Source: Fragilariopsis cylindrus CCMP1102 (Eukaryota; Bacillariophyta; Bacillariophyceae; Bacillariales; Bacillariaceae). From it: a stretch of DNA of 64,000 nt. The position numbers and the translations under genes are program-made. The notes under the pieces are model-generated. The model saw only the letters and a program-made list of their open reading frames with translations, had not been told where the DNA came from and ran no database searches. Within the stretch, counting starts at the first letter, position 1. Every line of letters begins with the position of its first letter. Location of the stretch: assembly GCA_900095095.1 (NCBI GenBank), contig FMBT01000362.1, positions 1-64,000 on the forward strand, read 5' to 3'. Positions 12,009 to 23,007 of this stretch are shown piece after piece.

Positions 12009-12601
12009 TCATCCATTTTTTTCGTCATCCATTGTATCAGGAATAGCATCTGAAGATAATACCTTCAAATTTTCTTTTTGGATCAATACCAATGTTGGAA
12101 TACCACCCTTACGTTGTTCATTCGTTATACCTAAATTTTCCATTTCCTTTCCTGCACATATACCAAAATATATTTTCAAATCGGATCGTTCTTTTATTTT
12201 CGTAAATGATATTGAATTCCAACCATCCTCCATTTCACCTTCCATTTCATTACTATCATTATCAGAAGAAACATATACTAAATCAAAGAGTTTTCTATCC
12301 TGCTGCTGTTCGAGTTGTTTCTTGAAGATCGACGAAACATACGGCTTACTTGCTACACAGTCGGGACACCATGATGACGCAAAGTACAATGCTGTTTATT
12401 TATTTTCGTTATGGTTGTGTAATAGAAATTAGAGAAGAGAACAACGATATGATAAGGGAAATGAAACGCGATTCACTTCATTCTATTTGTTTGCTATTTC
12501 GATATCATCTTATATACTAGTGCGTACGTACCTATGATTGGCGCATCGGAAGTTGCCACTGTCTTCTTAACATCAGCCAAAACGTTGTCTACTCCTGACA
12601 T
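12009..12601 (-). CDS. Thioredoxin-fold protein, tryparedoxin/nucleoredoxin-like
   Basis: Exon 1 is 12601-12532 and exon 2 is 12391-12009. The intron has a GTACGT donor and an AACAG acceptor; the split codon encodes Ala, giving 150 residues. The product begins MSGVDNVLADVKKTVATSDA and continues IIALYFASSWCPDCVASKP. WCPDC is the redox-active pair at about residues 34-37, at the end of the first strand as in thioredoxins. The insertion with LVYVSSDNDSNEM and the later RKGGIPTLVLI (cis-Pro region) match tryparedoxin/nucleoredoxin-like proteins. No targeting signal is seen, so a cytosolic dithiol oxidoreductase is likely. It is divergent from the CoA-binding-domain gene across a 495-bp spacer. 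Confidence 0.85.
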
Positions 12602-13096
12602 GTTGCTTGTTATAACAGTTATTTTCGAAAAAAAAGTTACGAGTATTGCTAGTATTAACTTAGACGAACTCTGACTGTTCTTGTAGCTAGCAATGCTTTA
12701 AAATTGATTATTTCCCATTTCTTCTACATGAACAATAAAACTTCATCGAATAATTGAATTTAATTTTGTATTCAGTCGTATTCAGTATTACTGTAGCACA
12801 GATCGTCAATTTCCCCTATTTCATCAACCAGCACTACCCCTCCCCAAAATCAACCAAGCTTGACACGGCTCTTCTGTTCTCGGCTCACAAAATATTCACA
12901 AAGCAAATAATCCATCAGCAATCATTCAATCTCTACGTTTAATACTCGTCATACTTAGAAAAATACACAAGAATTAATTTAATTGTAAATCTCTTCACCT
13001 TTTGGTTATTATATATACTGCACACGAAACAAACAAACATAATATCAAATCAATACTATAGGACCTACTACTAGGCTCATCATATTATTGGATAGT
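12602..13096. promoter_or_regulatory. Head-to-head promoter interval (thioredoxin-like / CoA-binding)
   Basis: 495 bp between two divergent start codons. AT-rich. No motif I can name with confidence. Confidence 0.4.
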
Positions 13097-13714
13097 ATGT
13101 CCCCAGCTACTACTAGAAGTATTACGTCGAAATCGCAATCGAAATCGCAACACCAGCAGCCACGACGATCGTCGTCAAAACAACCATTAGTATTTCGATT
13201 TCAAAATGATGATACTATATTAAGTAGAATACTGACAGAATCAAAAACAATTGCATTAATTGGTGCATCCGATAAACCACATCGTGATTCATATCACATT
13301 ATGGGTTTATTATTAGACTATGGATATGATGTATATCCAGTAAATCCAATTTTAGCTACTAAAAAAGATGACAACGATGGGAATAATATAAAATTATATA
13401 ATCGTACTATATATTCCTCAATGAAAGATATATCGAACAATGGAATTAAAATCGATTTAGTTAATATATTTCGTCGATCCGATCAAGTTGAAACTATTGT
13501 AAATGAAATTATTGATATTGGTGATGCAAAATGTATCTGGTTTCAAATCGGTGTCATTAATGATATTGCAACAAGGAAAGCAGTCGATAATGGATTATTA
13601 GTGGCAAGAGATGTATGTCCATATCATGAACTGCCACGTCTTGGTATAACTGGACCCAACAATAATAACAACAGTAATAACGACAAAAACAACGACAACG
13701 ACAACATGTATTGA
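13097..13714 (+). CDS. CoA-binding domain protein (YccU-like)
   Basis: Single exon, 205 residues from the ATG at 13097. A Ser/Gln-rich basic N-terminus is followed by a CoA_binding_2 Rossmann-like domain: LSRILTESKTIALIGASDKP with the Gly-Ala-Ser nucleotide loop, YHIMGLLLDYGYDVYPVNP, LVNIFRRSDQV, AKCIWFQIGVIND and ARDVCPYHELPRLGI. This order is typical of bacterial and eukaryotic YccU proteins, whose role is unproven beyond binding CoA-like ligands. The C-terminus is an Asn/Asp low-complexity tail, frequent in this genome. The N-terminus is not clearly a mitochondrial presequence. Confidence 0.85.
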   Translation: MSPATTRSITSKSQSKSQHQQPRRSSSKQPLVFRFQNDDTILSRILTESKTIALIGASDKPHRDSYHIMGLLLDYGYDVYPVNPILATKKDDNDGNNIKLYNRTIYSSMKDISNNGIKIDLVNIFRRSDQVETIVNEIIDIGDAKCIWFQIGVINDIATRKAVDNGLLVARDVCPYHELPRLGITGPNNNNNSNNDKNNDNDNMY

Positions 13715-13867
13715 CTATAATACTGCATTTTGATTTTTAAATTTGTGTTTTCTGTAGCCGCATTTTCGATTACCGAGTGCGATACATGCAGTAGCATTTT
13801 ATAGGAAAAGGCGAACAACGGAACTATAGAGGCCAATATTGATAACAATTAGATTCAGCAGGAAGCT

Positions 13868-15101
13868 GAACAAGATAGAATTACTGCTGCTGCTGCATGC
13901 AGGTGAAGACTGAGATTGATTTCGGTCCCTGAACGCTTTGACGAAATTCCTTTTCGAAGCAGAGATAAAACTGATGAATTGGTTGAAATTTTCCTTTGCA
14001 ATCTAGGTGATGATGTGCATGATATAATTTGAAGTAATGATGTTCGCGAACATTGTCGTGGTTTAGATAGTGACCGTGATACAGAAGTTGAAGTTGAAGC
14101 TACTATTCGATTCTTCCCCGAAGTTTTATCGACAACAAAAGAAATTGATTGGAATGACGACCGCGATGAGGAGGAGGACGTAGGAACTTACTATCCACTT
14201 AAATTGCTCACATTCACACGCGGTGAAAATATTCTTTGGTGCAGCGTGAAAGCTGTAGATGTTATCCCTCTTTTAGTCAGGCTAGCAATAGAGCTCGGCT
14301 TGGTTGAGGAAGTATATCGTGGTGGATTGTTATACGAAATTAGAGAGGATGGACAGCAGTTGAGTGATAATAGAAAATCGCAATGCGAAAAATTATGGAC
14401 CTATCGATGATAAATATATGCAAGTTTTGAGAAAATTGAGAAAAATGGGTTTTCTGTAGAAAGAAGACATTCCAAGGTATGACCGATTGCACAAATTGTG
14501 TTTTAGCATATACTATTATTTTGGTGAAAAACGACTTCGGTTCTTGGTCGAATGGGAACCAAACACATTAACACAATCTGATAAAGGTGGATGGCTGCCA
14601 ATTCATACCACTGTGCGAAATCCTCCCTTTACCACTCGAGGATTCCAACTTGTATTCGAATATGGAATTCGTTGTTTTCCAAAAAAGAAAGGAATTAGTC
14701 TTCTATTTCAGAAAAACAAAAATATGTATAACGAGACACCCTTCCAATATGCTTGTGAAAACCTTGGATACGAGAAAGTAATGAAAGTCGTAGAAGAGAC
14801 TCTGGTACGTTATTCAGACACGCCAGTTAATATTACAGAAGCATCATTATCGGCAGCCATTGATGACAACATCCATTTAGATTGTGTATATTTTCTGTTA
14901 AGAAGAGAACCAGATGTTTTACAAAAACTACTACCATCAACAATGGCGGCAGTGGCGGCGGAATCGAGCACCAGAAATTATGATGATCAGGGGGACGATA
15001 GAAATAGTAGTGTATTGGCTACAAGAACGTTAAATTCAAGAAAAGGACGAGATTATTGTGAAACAAGAAAGAACTTTGACATCCGTACTATAAATGATTA
15101 A
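13868..15101 (+). pseudogene. Decayed member of a repeated Bacillariaceae gene family (ankyrin-like)
   Basis: Translation gives recognisable blocks: FRSLNALTKF, CNLGDDVHDII, SNDVREHCRGLDSDRD, VDVIPLLVRLAIELGL, then (14487-15101) YYFGEKRLRFLVEWEPN, KGGWLPIHTTVRNPP, FEYGIRCFPKKKGI, NETPFQYACENLGYEKVMK and LDCVYFLLRREPDVL. The helical pairs resemble ankyrin-like repeats. From memory, this matches a large family in Fragilariopsis/Pseudo-nitzschia-type diatoms. Unlike other genes here, it holds substitution-type stops: TGA at 13911, 13917 and 14030, where Arg (CGA) would fit, and a TAG near 14456, as well as frame changes near 13950, 14345 and 14400. No start codon is convincing. The last 200 codons are intact and could still be expressed, but the whole looks dead. 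Confidence 0.6.
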
Positions 15102-15517
15102 TCAAAAATATTGCTGCGAACAAGAAATGATAGGCTCGTAATAAAATTAAAATGCACCTGTTAACAAGTAGTAATGAATCGATCGAAGAAGTGAATATAT
15201 ATAGTAGAGGACTATACCTTAAACTCTTCATTGTTGCATAGTTTACGATGTGCTTGATATTGACCGAAATATATTCTAACAAAACAAGTTCGTTCGTAGA
15301 TACCGAAAAATAGATTTGTGGGGAGGGATAGTCGTCGTCGTCGTCGTTGTAGTGGTATTTTGGCATGCTACATAACATGAGAAGGGTGGCGGTTGCCATG
15401 CCAAATCAAATTAGTGAATGACTTGTTAATCATAAGACTTTTTCTCAGATTTCATATAGGACTTTTTCTTTCAGATTTCCAGGGTATCGAAGGTATTCAA
15501 CATGAACATTCTCTTTT
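15102..15517. other. Intergenic, convergent flanks
   Basis: 416 bp with a short GTC run near 15330-15345. No gene seen. Confidence 0.5.
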
Positions 15518-16117
15518 CTATTTTTCGCTGATCTTCCTGAGAATTTTCGCGGGGACGCCACCGATTACAACATTATTCGGAAAGTCTTTAGTGACAACTG
15601 CACCGGCACCAACTACTACATTGTCACCCAGCGTAACTCCTGGACAAATAGTTGCGTTGGCTCCAATCCAAACATTATCTCCGATAGTAATGGGAGCTGT
15701 ATATTCCTTGCCATCGGCTCGAAGGGTCGGATCAATAGGATGAGTGGCAGCGCTGATACAAACGTGAGGTGCCAGTAGACAGTTCTTTCCGATCTTAATT
15801 TTGTTGCAATCCAAGATAGTACATCCATGGTTGGCATAAAAATTGTCATCTACCTCCAGATGTGAACCATAATCAACGTGAAAGGGAGACTCGACACATA
15901 CTTCTTTCCCCAGCAACTGATGCATTATTTTCTGGCGTTGTTTTGTTTGGAGGGGAGAGGTCTTATTAAAAAGAAAGCAAAGCTCCTTGGCACGTTGTCG
16001 TTCTTTCAATAGGACCGGGTCAAGGGCGTTATAAAATTCCCCATCCAACATTTTTTGCTTTTCGGACTTTTTGCCCGTGATGGTGGTGGTAGTGATGGTT
16101 TCGTTGGTGGATGTCAT
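15518..16117 (-). CDS. Maltose/galactoside O-acetyltransferase family (hexapeptide repeat)
   Basis: Single exon, 199 residues, ATG at 16117. An N-terminal Mac domain ([25 protein letters not shown]) is followed by a left-handed beta-helix with hexapeptide repeats ([49 protein letters not shown]) and the closing [14 protein letters not shown]. The His in AATHPIDP is the catalytic base of Maa/LacA/NodL enzymes, which move acetyl from acetyl-CoA to a sugar hydroxyl. The Thr-rich leader lacks a clear signal peptide. It looks like a bacterial-type enzyme, as is common in diatoms, and the acceptor sugar cannot be told from sequence. Confidence 0.92.
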   Translation of the reverse strand: MTSTNETITTTTITGKKSEKQKMLDGEFYNALDPVLLKERQRAKELCFLFNKTSPLQTKQRQKIMHQLLGKEVCVESPFHVDYGSHLEVDDNFYANHGCTILDCNKIKIGKNCLLAPHVCISAATHPIDPTLRADGKEYTAPITIGDNVWIGANATICPGVTLGDNVVVGAGAVVTKDFPNNVVIGGVPAKILRKISEK

Positions 16118-16593
16118 TATTAACTGTGTCGATTATTCCCCTAATTTTCTCTGTATTCTTTCAGAAGGTACACTGCCACAACGCTATTCAAAAAAGTTAT
16201 CCAGCTGTTTGATTGCAAATTGTAAAATCAATCATCATCCAACTCTTTTCTTCAACCGTTCATATTATCGTGTGTCAACAAAATCTAAATTCATCTCCAC
16301 AAAAACTTAAACTCGATCCTTTTTTCACGCGCTTTTTATTATTGCATTCCGATTGTACGGTAAAAGATCCTACTGATACCGTATATTTTATGTTTTGATA
16401 AAAAGTATTACAACAGGAAGCTGCAAATAACGCGTATCTTGGATTACTACTATAATTTTATTTCTGTACAACTATGGTCCTTTTTTGTTTCTCTAGTCAT
16501 TCATCATGGAAAATACATCTACGGAGTTTACCGGTAGATCGTTTTTAGAGAGTGTGTGTTGTTATAATATTCTACTTTCTATATTTCTCTATG
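16118..16593. other. Promoter side of the acetyltransferase gene and 3' flank of the sugar transporter
   Basis: 476 bp between two minus-strand genes. No gene or repeat recognised. Confidence 0.45.
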
Positions 16594-18564
16594 TTACCTC
16601 CTGGATTTGTTCGAATTATCCATTTCTTCTAGTTTACAAGCCCCTGAATTTGTTCGAATAATCTGATTCTCCATCTCTTCTAGACTCCAAGCGGCACCAA
16701 AGAGAGAGGACGAAGATGCAACTCCTTCAAGAAGATGAGTTTCTTCGGTAGATTCGCATTGTTCTTCGTCGTTCAGATCTTCGCCATTTAATATATCTTG
16801 AATTTCTTCGAGTGTTAAACCTGAAGTTTCTGGAACATAGGTTCTGATGAAGAAAAAAGCAAACGCTAATATCACACCGAAAAGACTAAATGTGCGTCCC
16901 CAACCTAGAGTCTCTTTGATTATTGGAATAATGAATTGGACTCCAAAGTTAAGAGCGTAATTCATTTCTACGAATAGAGCAATAGCTTTCCCTCTGATCT
17001 CAAGTGGAAAAATCTCACTCACAATACACCAATTGATTGGTCCGAAACCAATTTGATATCCAGCAATATAGAGGAACATAGAACATAAAATCACATACTT
17101 TTGTGACGATCCTACTGACTCGGCTTCGATCGTATCGTCCCATCCCCAAAAAGATATACTTAGCGCGGATATTGAAATCATCATAACGATACAGCAGGTA
17201 CATAGTAGAAATTTTCTACCAAGACGTTCAACTAGTAGGACAGTAACCGCGGATGTCATCATCATCAACACAGATGATACGACACTCGCATTTCCTGACC
17301 ATCCGGCAGCTTTAAAAAGAACAGTTGCGTAGCTCAGTACGCTTTTTTTAAATGAGTTCATCAAAAGTGAATGAAAGACGAAAAGTACAATACAAAAAAG
17401 AAAGTGAGCGATTGCTAGCTGTCATCAACTAATGGCGTGCGTTTCGATCTAAAGTTCTCTGGTCCATTTTTTTCCTAACATTATACTACGTACCTTGGTT
17501 GACCACTGAATTGTTGGAAGAAAATCAGTCCTACGCTAGCAATCACAGCCTTGCGATATTGTGGCTCGAATAATGATGGCTTATTATGTCCGCCTTTATT
17601 GATACTATTAGATCGACACAGATTACCTGTCAAAACACTATCAGCGAGACTTTCAAACCCTTCACATATATCTCCTTTGTAGACAAACTTCATTGATTCG
17701 TATGCCTCTTTCTTTAGACCATGCATTATTAGCCATCTCTTACTTCGGGGTATGTAATATGTCAGTACGAACATAGGTATCGCTAATAAACCACAAATGC
17801 CGTATAGATTTGTCCAGCTATTGAGAGGATTTTTTGACACCCAGTTTCCAACAGCATATCCAACGACAATTCCTCCAACAATGACAGTCTCCTTTGCTGA
17901 CACGACAGCTCCTCGGATTTTATGTGGGCTCATCTCGGCCAGGTATGCAGGAGCACCATGCATGACAAAACTGACACCGATCCATATAAAAGCCGACCAA
18001 CAAATAAACTAAAGAAACCTAATGTAAAAGAATCTTTTAATATCGTCCCACTCATTACATTAAAATACTTCCAACGATGTAAAATATTGAACACAGTCGC
18101 AACTCCATACGTCTACCAATCTTTTCAGATAGGTACATAAAAATAATATGACTTCCAATAAGTGCACCCAGTCTAATATTCATATCGGCGGAAAGCATGG
18201 AAAATTAATTAATTCTTCGTTAAGAAACGACGTCGTGACAAAAGTTTTTCTGCAGGATTATTTATTATAATACAGGAACAAATCAATCAATATTCTCAAA
18301 TTAAGTCACTTACGATAGACCAGAAACAATAAGTCCCTGTTGTGTCGAAGAAAGTTCGGTCCACCAGACAGTTTTGTCGGAAATAACAGAAGGATTCAAA
18401 AGCATGTCCAATACAAATGAAGTAGCACCAATATCAAATCCATATAAGAATCCTCCAAGCATCGGCGTTAAAAAGACAAGAAATAATCCAAATATATTCA
18501 TTTCCAACATTGTTGTTGACGATTCAATGTCAAGTACTAGTGACGTCGATGATACCGATTGCAT
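16594..18564 (-). CDS. Sugar transporter, major facilitator superfamily (SP family)
   Basis: Three exons: 18564-18314, 18172-17494 and 17341-16594. Both introns follow GT-AG and both joins rebuild Ser codons. Family marks: the first helix with FLYGFDIGATS, LSEKIGRRMELR in loop 2-3, VGRLLYG then HGAPAYLAEMSPHKIRGA, IPRSKRWL (PESPRWL site), QQFSGQP (QQ-SG sugar-binding segment of helix 7), VERLGRKFL, GFGPINWCIVSEIFPLEIRG and PETSGLTLEEI near the C-terminus. About 12 helices are predicted, and the C-terminal tail is acidic. A single-base frame change lies near 18060, where one A appears lost (GSIL | NVMSGTIL). Likely a proton-coupled or facilitative hexose/polyol carrier of the plasma or vacuolar membrane; substrate unknown. 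Confidence 0.9.
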
Positions 18565-19721
18565 TACAGATCTTGATAAAGGGTGGGTTGAACATTTTTG
18601 GTAGTAGATAATATCATAGTTAATAATTATGTTGTGTTGTCTTGTCTTGTGTTGTTGTTTGTTTGTGTTGTGTTTTGGGTAAGTTACTTGTTAGTGTATG
18701 ATTATAATTGTATCGATATAGAGATAATAGAGATGGTAATCTTGTCGTAGTTAGCTTCTGTAAAGCAAAGTAGGAATGATATTGCCAGGTTTTAGACAAT
18801 CGGCAGATTAATTTCAATAACAACATCACTCCAGTTTGTTCATCGGCAGATAGTGGCTAGTAACTCATTTTGAATTTATTTGTTCGTGTCAAGTAAGGAA
18901 GTCGTACTGTAATGAGTTCGGTGTACGAGTAGTGACAGAAGTACTTTGAACTTGACACGATAGTGCCAGAAGTTTCTCTGTCAAGAAAAAGGTGACTTTA
19001 CTGCACGTACTGCAAAATTGATGGGCATGTTTTTAGGAACGAAACTGTGAATATCCTTATCCACATCATAATACGAGTATTTAGTATTTATTTTAACTGT
19101 ATTCTATCGTGGTGGAATTATATTTTGATGACAAGTTTTGCTTTTTCCCCCTTAATTAATTATTCATTTTCGATAAGCCCCATTTTCACCCAGCTGACCA
19201 GTTTCTTTCAGATGATGGAATAAAAAATGTGGCTGTGTGCAATTGGGTGTGTGTCTGGAAAACAGCCAAATCAGAATTTTTTATCATCGTTCCGTTTCGG
19301 AGTCGCTATTTTTGTCATCAAAGAAGAATCTAGCGAAAAGATACTAAGAATCTGAACAACCTTTAACCGACACATATTTCAACGGAGAGCACGGCCTAAA
19401 TTATGGGACATTTTCGTCCATAAGCCCCCAACTTAAAAAAGGTAGAAAAAGAGGTGCAAATAATTAACAATCAAGGCGAAATCGGCGCCGAAAGACTTTT
19501 TGTTCCCTTACTACTTACTCCCACGGCAAATAAGATGAACGAAGTATTTTTTCAATTTTCGTTTCAGTACACGTTTATTTTCGAATTTGCTATTCTATCG
19601 CAACAACACAAAGCAATGCTATCACATCGCCCAGTTTCAATGTTCGTACATCAATTGCAATTGTAGACATCTCGCATCACGATTCCAATAGTAACCATTC
19701 ATCCACCCTTGAGTTTCAACC
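18565..19721. promoter_or_regulatory. Head-to-head interval between sugar transporter and 19.7 kb gene
   Basis: About 1.16 kb between divergent start codons. It holds a TGTT-rich low-complexity stretch at about 18630-18680. No gene is supported. Confidence 0.4.
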
Positions 19722-20618
19722 ATGAGAGTTTCAATCCAAACAACGATGACCAGTCAACGACAGGAGATTGAAACTCATTATGATAATCGTCAGCAGATTG
19801 AAAAACCAAACAAAAAGCTACGGAAAAAGCTGTCTTCTTCGCCCAAAAAGAACAATAGTAAAAGAACAAAATCTACTCGAAACTTACGGGATGCTCCATT
19901 CAAGAGCGTTTTGACACAACCATTATTCAGTCTCTGGAATGAAATCGAAGATATCGTTACCGAATTTCTCAATGATTGGTCTCATAGTCAAAGGAGCTGT
20001 GTGATCAAAAATCTAATTCGATTCCTCGAACTGAAGGTTATAATGGATGAGTACACCTCCAACGGTCTTCTATCACCGACGCTAGTAGTAGCACATGTAT
20101 GGCACGTTTTGATTCTAGAAACGGAATTATACAGAGACGTGATTTATGCGATACAAGACTTCCACGCCAGACCTCATAGAATGATCCATCATGCTCTTGT
20201 CCGGAGATACGATACAGATGAATATTTGGAACAACAAGAAAGAACACAACGATTATTTCAAACTTATTATGGAAGTAAAATGCCAACTGAATTAAAGAGG
20301 GAAAGAGGTTCTCGTAGACAACAAGGAAATCGTGAAACTCTTGAAGATACCTCTCTACCGACTTCAGTAAAGATAGATTCTTCGTCTGTACTAGAGGAGC
20401 ACTCGTACTATGGTGAAGATGATGATACATACTTCCACAACGGAAGAGAAAGGCCGTGGTATTACCCATGGTTGCCGAATTTTGACTGCTTTAGTATCTT
20501 CGATGAAGGATTATGCGGTAGTAGAGGATCTACTATTCTCGTAAACGAAGACATTTACGCTGTCGAAGAAAATATTTCTCTTTTGACTACTCCACCAGAA
20601 ATCCTTGCAGATGAATGA
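19722..20618 (+). CDS. Helical protein with WH motif, possibly related to glycine-rich domain proteins (DUF1399-like)
   Basis: Single exon, 298 residues, ATG at 19722. A basic Ser/Lys N-terminus (residues 25-60) precedes a helical core: PLFSLWNEIEDIVTEFLNDW, IRFLELKVIMDEY, SPTLVVAHVWHVLILETELY and HRMIHHALVRRYD. The VWH-x-LIL-x-T-x-LY element followed by a downstream HH resembles the helical repeat of plant glycine-rich domain proteins (DUF1399), but the match is short. The C-terminal third is charged and aromatic (ERPWYYPWLPNF). Function is unknown and no enzyme or targeting motif is seen. Confidence 0.6.
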   Translation: MRVSIQTTMTSQRQEIETHYDNRQQIEKPNKKLRKKLSSSPKKNNSKRTKSTRNLRDAPFKSVLTQPLFSLWNEIEDIVTEFLNDWSHSQRSCVIKNLIRFLELKVIMDEYTSNGLLSPTLVVAHVWHVLILETELYRDVIYAIQDFHARPHRMIHHALVRRYDTDEYLEQQERTQRLFQTYYGSKMPTELKRERGSRRQQGNRETLEDTSLPTSVKIDSSSVLEEHSYYGEDDDTYFHNGRERPWYYPWLPNFDCFSIFDEGLCGSRGSTILVNEDIYAVEENISLLTTPPEILADE

Positions 20619-20893
20619 TCAAGGGGCCACTGTATTTTTTCTTGTTAATAAATGATAGTTCGCTATGAAGTGAGAATTAGCTTGATTCACTCGGACCGAA
20701 CACCCTCTTCTATCAACATCTCGTGAAATATATATATAAGTGATTAATTCTATACTTAACGAAATGCAAGATATCATATTTTACTACTATACAGTAGATA
20801 ATATTAGTAACTGAAGTGTATATTACTGCTATCAAACTACATCAAGCAAATAACTGTACGTCTATAATGGCGAAATAATTTCTACTAAAAGTT
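20619..20893. other. Convergent 3' spacer
   Basis: 275 bp, AT-rich. Nothing else seen. Confidence 0.4.
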
Positions 20894-22527
20894 TTACGTT
20901 ATCTCTTTCAATTCTAGGTCCATCACTGTGCCACCATTGTTCAAGTCTTCTTGTGGTTGCAGATTGTATTTATGTCTACTAGGAGCAACACACCATAAAC
21001 CAATCAATGACAGCGTAGCTAACGTCGTCAACAAAATTCCCGGGGCTCCTATCCCTACCTCATCAACTAAAAGAGTTGCCACGAAGGGACTAAATCCACC
21101 CCCAAGTGCTTGCGCCACATTGTAACCAATACTAACAGACGTCAACCTAGCCTGTGGCTCAAAAGATTCAACCAACCATGCGCACATGGGAGCACCCCAC
21201 ATTGCCAAACTGAGTGAAAGACCCGTCTGGGCGCCAAAGGCAATCCATGCACTTCTGCTACCAAAGTACCCTATTAACAACAATAAAATGGGCCCACACA
21301 CCAGAAAGAATATACCTCCAGCGGTCATTACCCGACGTCTACCTATTTTATCTGATAATGCTCCTGCTAATGGAAACCAGATACCAAGTAGCAAGAGACT
21401 GCAAGAGTTAACACCAAATGCTGCTGGTACTGGTGGATCAATCAGTCTTGCATATATATAGCAAGCCAAACAAACGATATATAGAAACCACCACTCCACA
21501 CTAGAGGAACCATTGCACTAGCCAATAACGATCGACGATTCTCCTGTGAGAATGCTAATCGAAGTGGATTGGATGGGAGACGGTGGGTTTCAAGTTCAAG
21601 TGGATCGTCCAATTCTGTTGATTCTCTCGTATTGGAAATGACAATGTGACCATCATCATCCTCGTCGATTTTTGTGGTTGCAGCTGCTGCTGCTCCCGAC
21701 GAATCAACATTATTGCTATCATCGTTGCTTGTAACAAAATCATGACCAGCGATATCTTCGTCCTCTGTACAAACATATTTCAGATAAATACCACAAAAGG
21801 ATATCAGAATACCTGATAGGAATGGTATTCTCCACCCCCATGTCATTAATTGATATTCCGTTAGTTTCCATCTCAAAACATATGCGATACAGCCTCCTAA
21901 AAGTGTTCCAACATTAGCACCCGCCATTACAAAACTCCCATATAGACCCCAACGATTGGTAGGTTTTCCTTCTAATGTAAAAACCAAAGAACTCATTAGC
22001 TGACCTCCTACAGATAGACCTTGTATCATTCGTACCAATAGCAATAATAATATCGCACTATTTCCAATCTGTTGATAAGTCGGAAGACAACCCATTAATG
22101 TAGTAGCTAAAGCCATTAGAAAGATACTAATTTCTAACGCCTTCTTACGACCTTGTGTGTCGCCGATGTAACCAATCACTAGGCCACCAACAGGTCTCAT
22201 TAGAAATGCACCACCAAAAACTGCAAACGATTCCATCACACTTAGATCTTCTGATTGGTCTTTAGGAAAAAACACCTTTCCGATTATGTCCGAGAAAAAA
22301 CCAAACACAGCAAAATCATACCACTCCAATACATTCCCCATTACACCGGCAAGAGTTCTTAATTTACGATGAGTTGAGGTTGTTTGCCAATGACGAAGTG
22401 TCAGTCGTCGTCGACGACAACAACAATAAGAAGGCTCGTGTTGTTGGTCACTTGGTATAATTATTTCTTCATCTTCATCCTCCTGTTCTTCTTTAGTATG
22501 ACCGTGGTCATCTTCGTTCGTAATCAT
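20894..22527 (-). CDS. MHS-family major facilitator (ProP/ShiA-like)
   Basis: ATG at 22527. An acidic then Cys/Arg-rich N-terminus is followed by the metabolite:H+ symporter pattern: LAGVMGNVLEWYDFAVFGFF in helix 1, FAVFGGAFLMRPVGGLVIGYIGDTQGRKKAL (split here as FGGAFLMRPVGG and GYIGDTQGRKKAL), IQGLSVGGQL in helix 4, and SDKIGRRRVM between helices 8 and 9. A single-base frame change near 21450 separates WLAIYMQ from LIDPPVPAAFG; one extra A in the run there would restore one frame. Bacterial relatives carry proline, betaine, shikimate or ketoglutarate with protons. The diatom substrate cannot be told. The insertion before helix 7 is long, acidic and Ala-rich. Confidence 0.88.
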
Positions 22528-23007
22528 ATCACTCCACTCTTTTACGGATGAAATTAGGTAATGCTTGACTGGATGATTATTGACAGTTTTTCTATCTATA
22601 GCATTTTTTTCTTGAGGCCTTCAAGGTTACTGACAGTCTTTTCTATCTATAGCTGAGTTTTTTCCTGAGGCCTTTCAAAAGATACCATCATTGTCGATAT
22701 ATTGAATATATGAATGTTGTTTCGTGAATTTGAAATTGTGGTCACGTGATTTTTGTTCCATAAAGCGTTTTGTGTTTCCGATGTTCGTGACTAAACATTG
22801 AACATGCTGTGACTCACATCATCGAATCATGAATCATCGGACGATCGACGACGAGATCTAATTTGCATGACGATAATATTCAGGGTTGATTGATTGGCGA
22901 GTCGACAGTGAAGAAGGATGAACATCTCACATCATTATTGGCATACCATCAAGTAGTCCGAGGAAAAAATTGAAGATAATAAAGACGACCAAAGGGTTTG
23001 TATCACA
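22528..23007. promoter_or_regulatory. Head-to-head interval (MHS transporter / lumenal protein)
   Basis: 480 bp between divergent start codons. It includes a tandem duplication of about 50 bp, listed separately, lying 50-150 bp upstream of the transporter start. Confidence 0.5.
22580..22680 (+). repeat. Tandem direct duplication of about 50 bp
   Basis: Copy 1 is about 22580-22628 and copy 2 is about 22630-22680. Each runs TGACAGT, TTTTCTATCTATAGC, a T run, then a TGAGGCCTT-TCAA end. They differ at a handful of bases. Confidence 0.8.

Noticed and set aside
12004-12432. 142-codon plus-strand frame
   Set aside because: Antisense to the thioredoxin-like gene, whose WCPDC motif and intron join are clear.
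15393-15743. 116-codon plus-strand frame rich in Thr and Pro
   Set aside because: Antisense to the hexapeptide repeats of the acetyltransferase.
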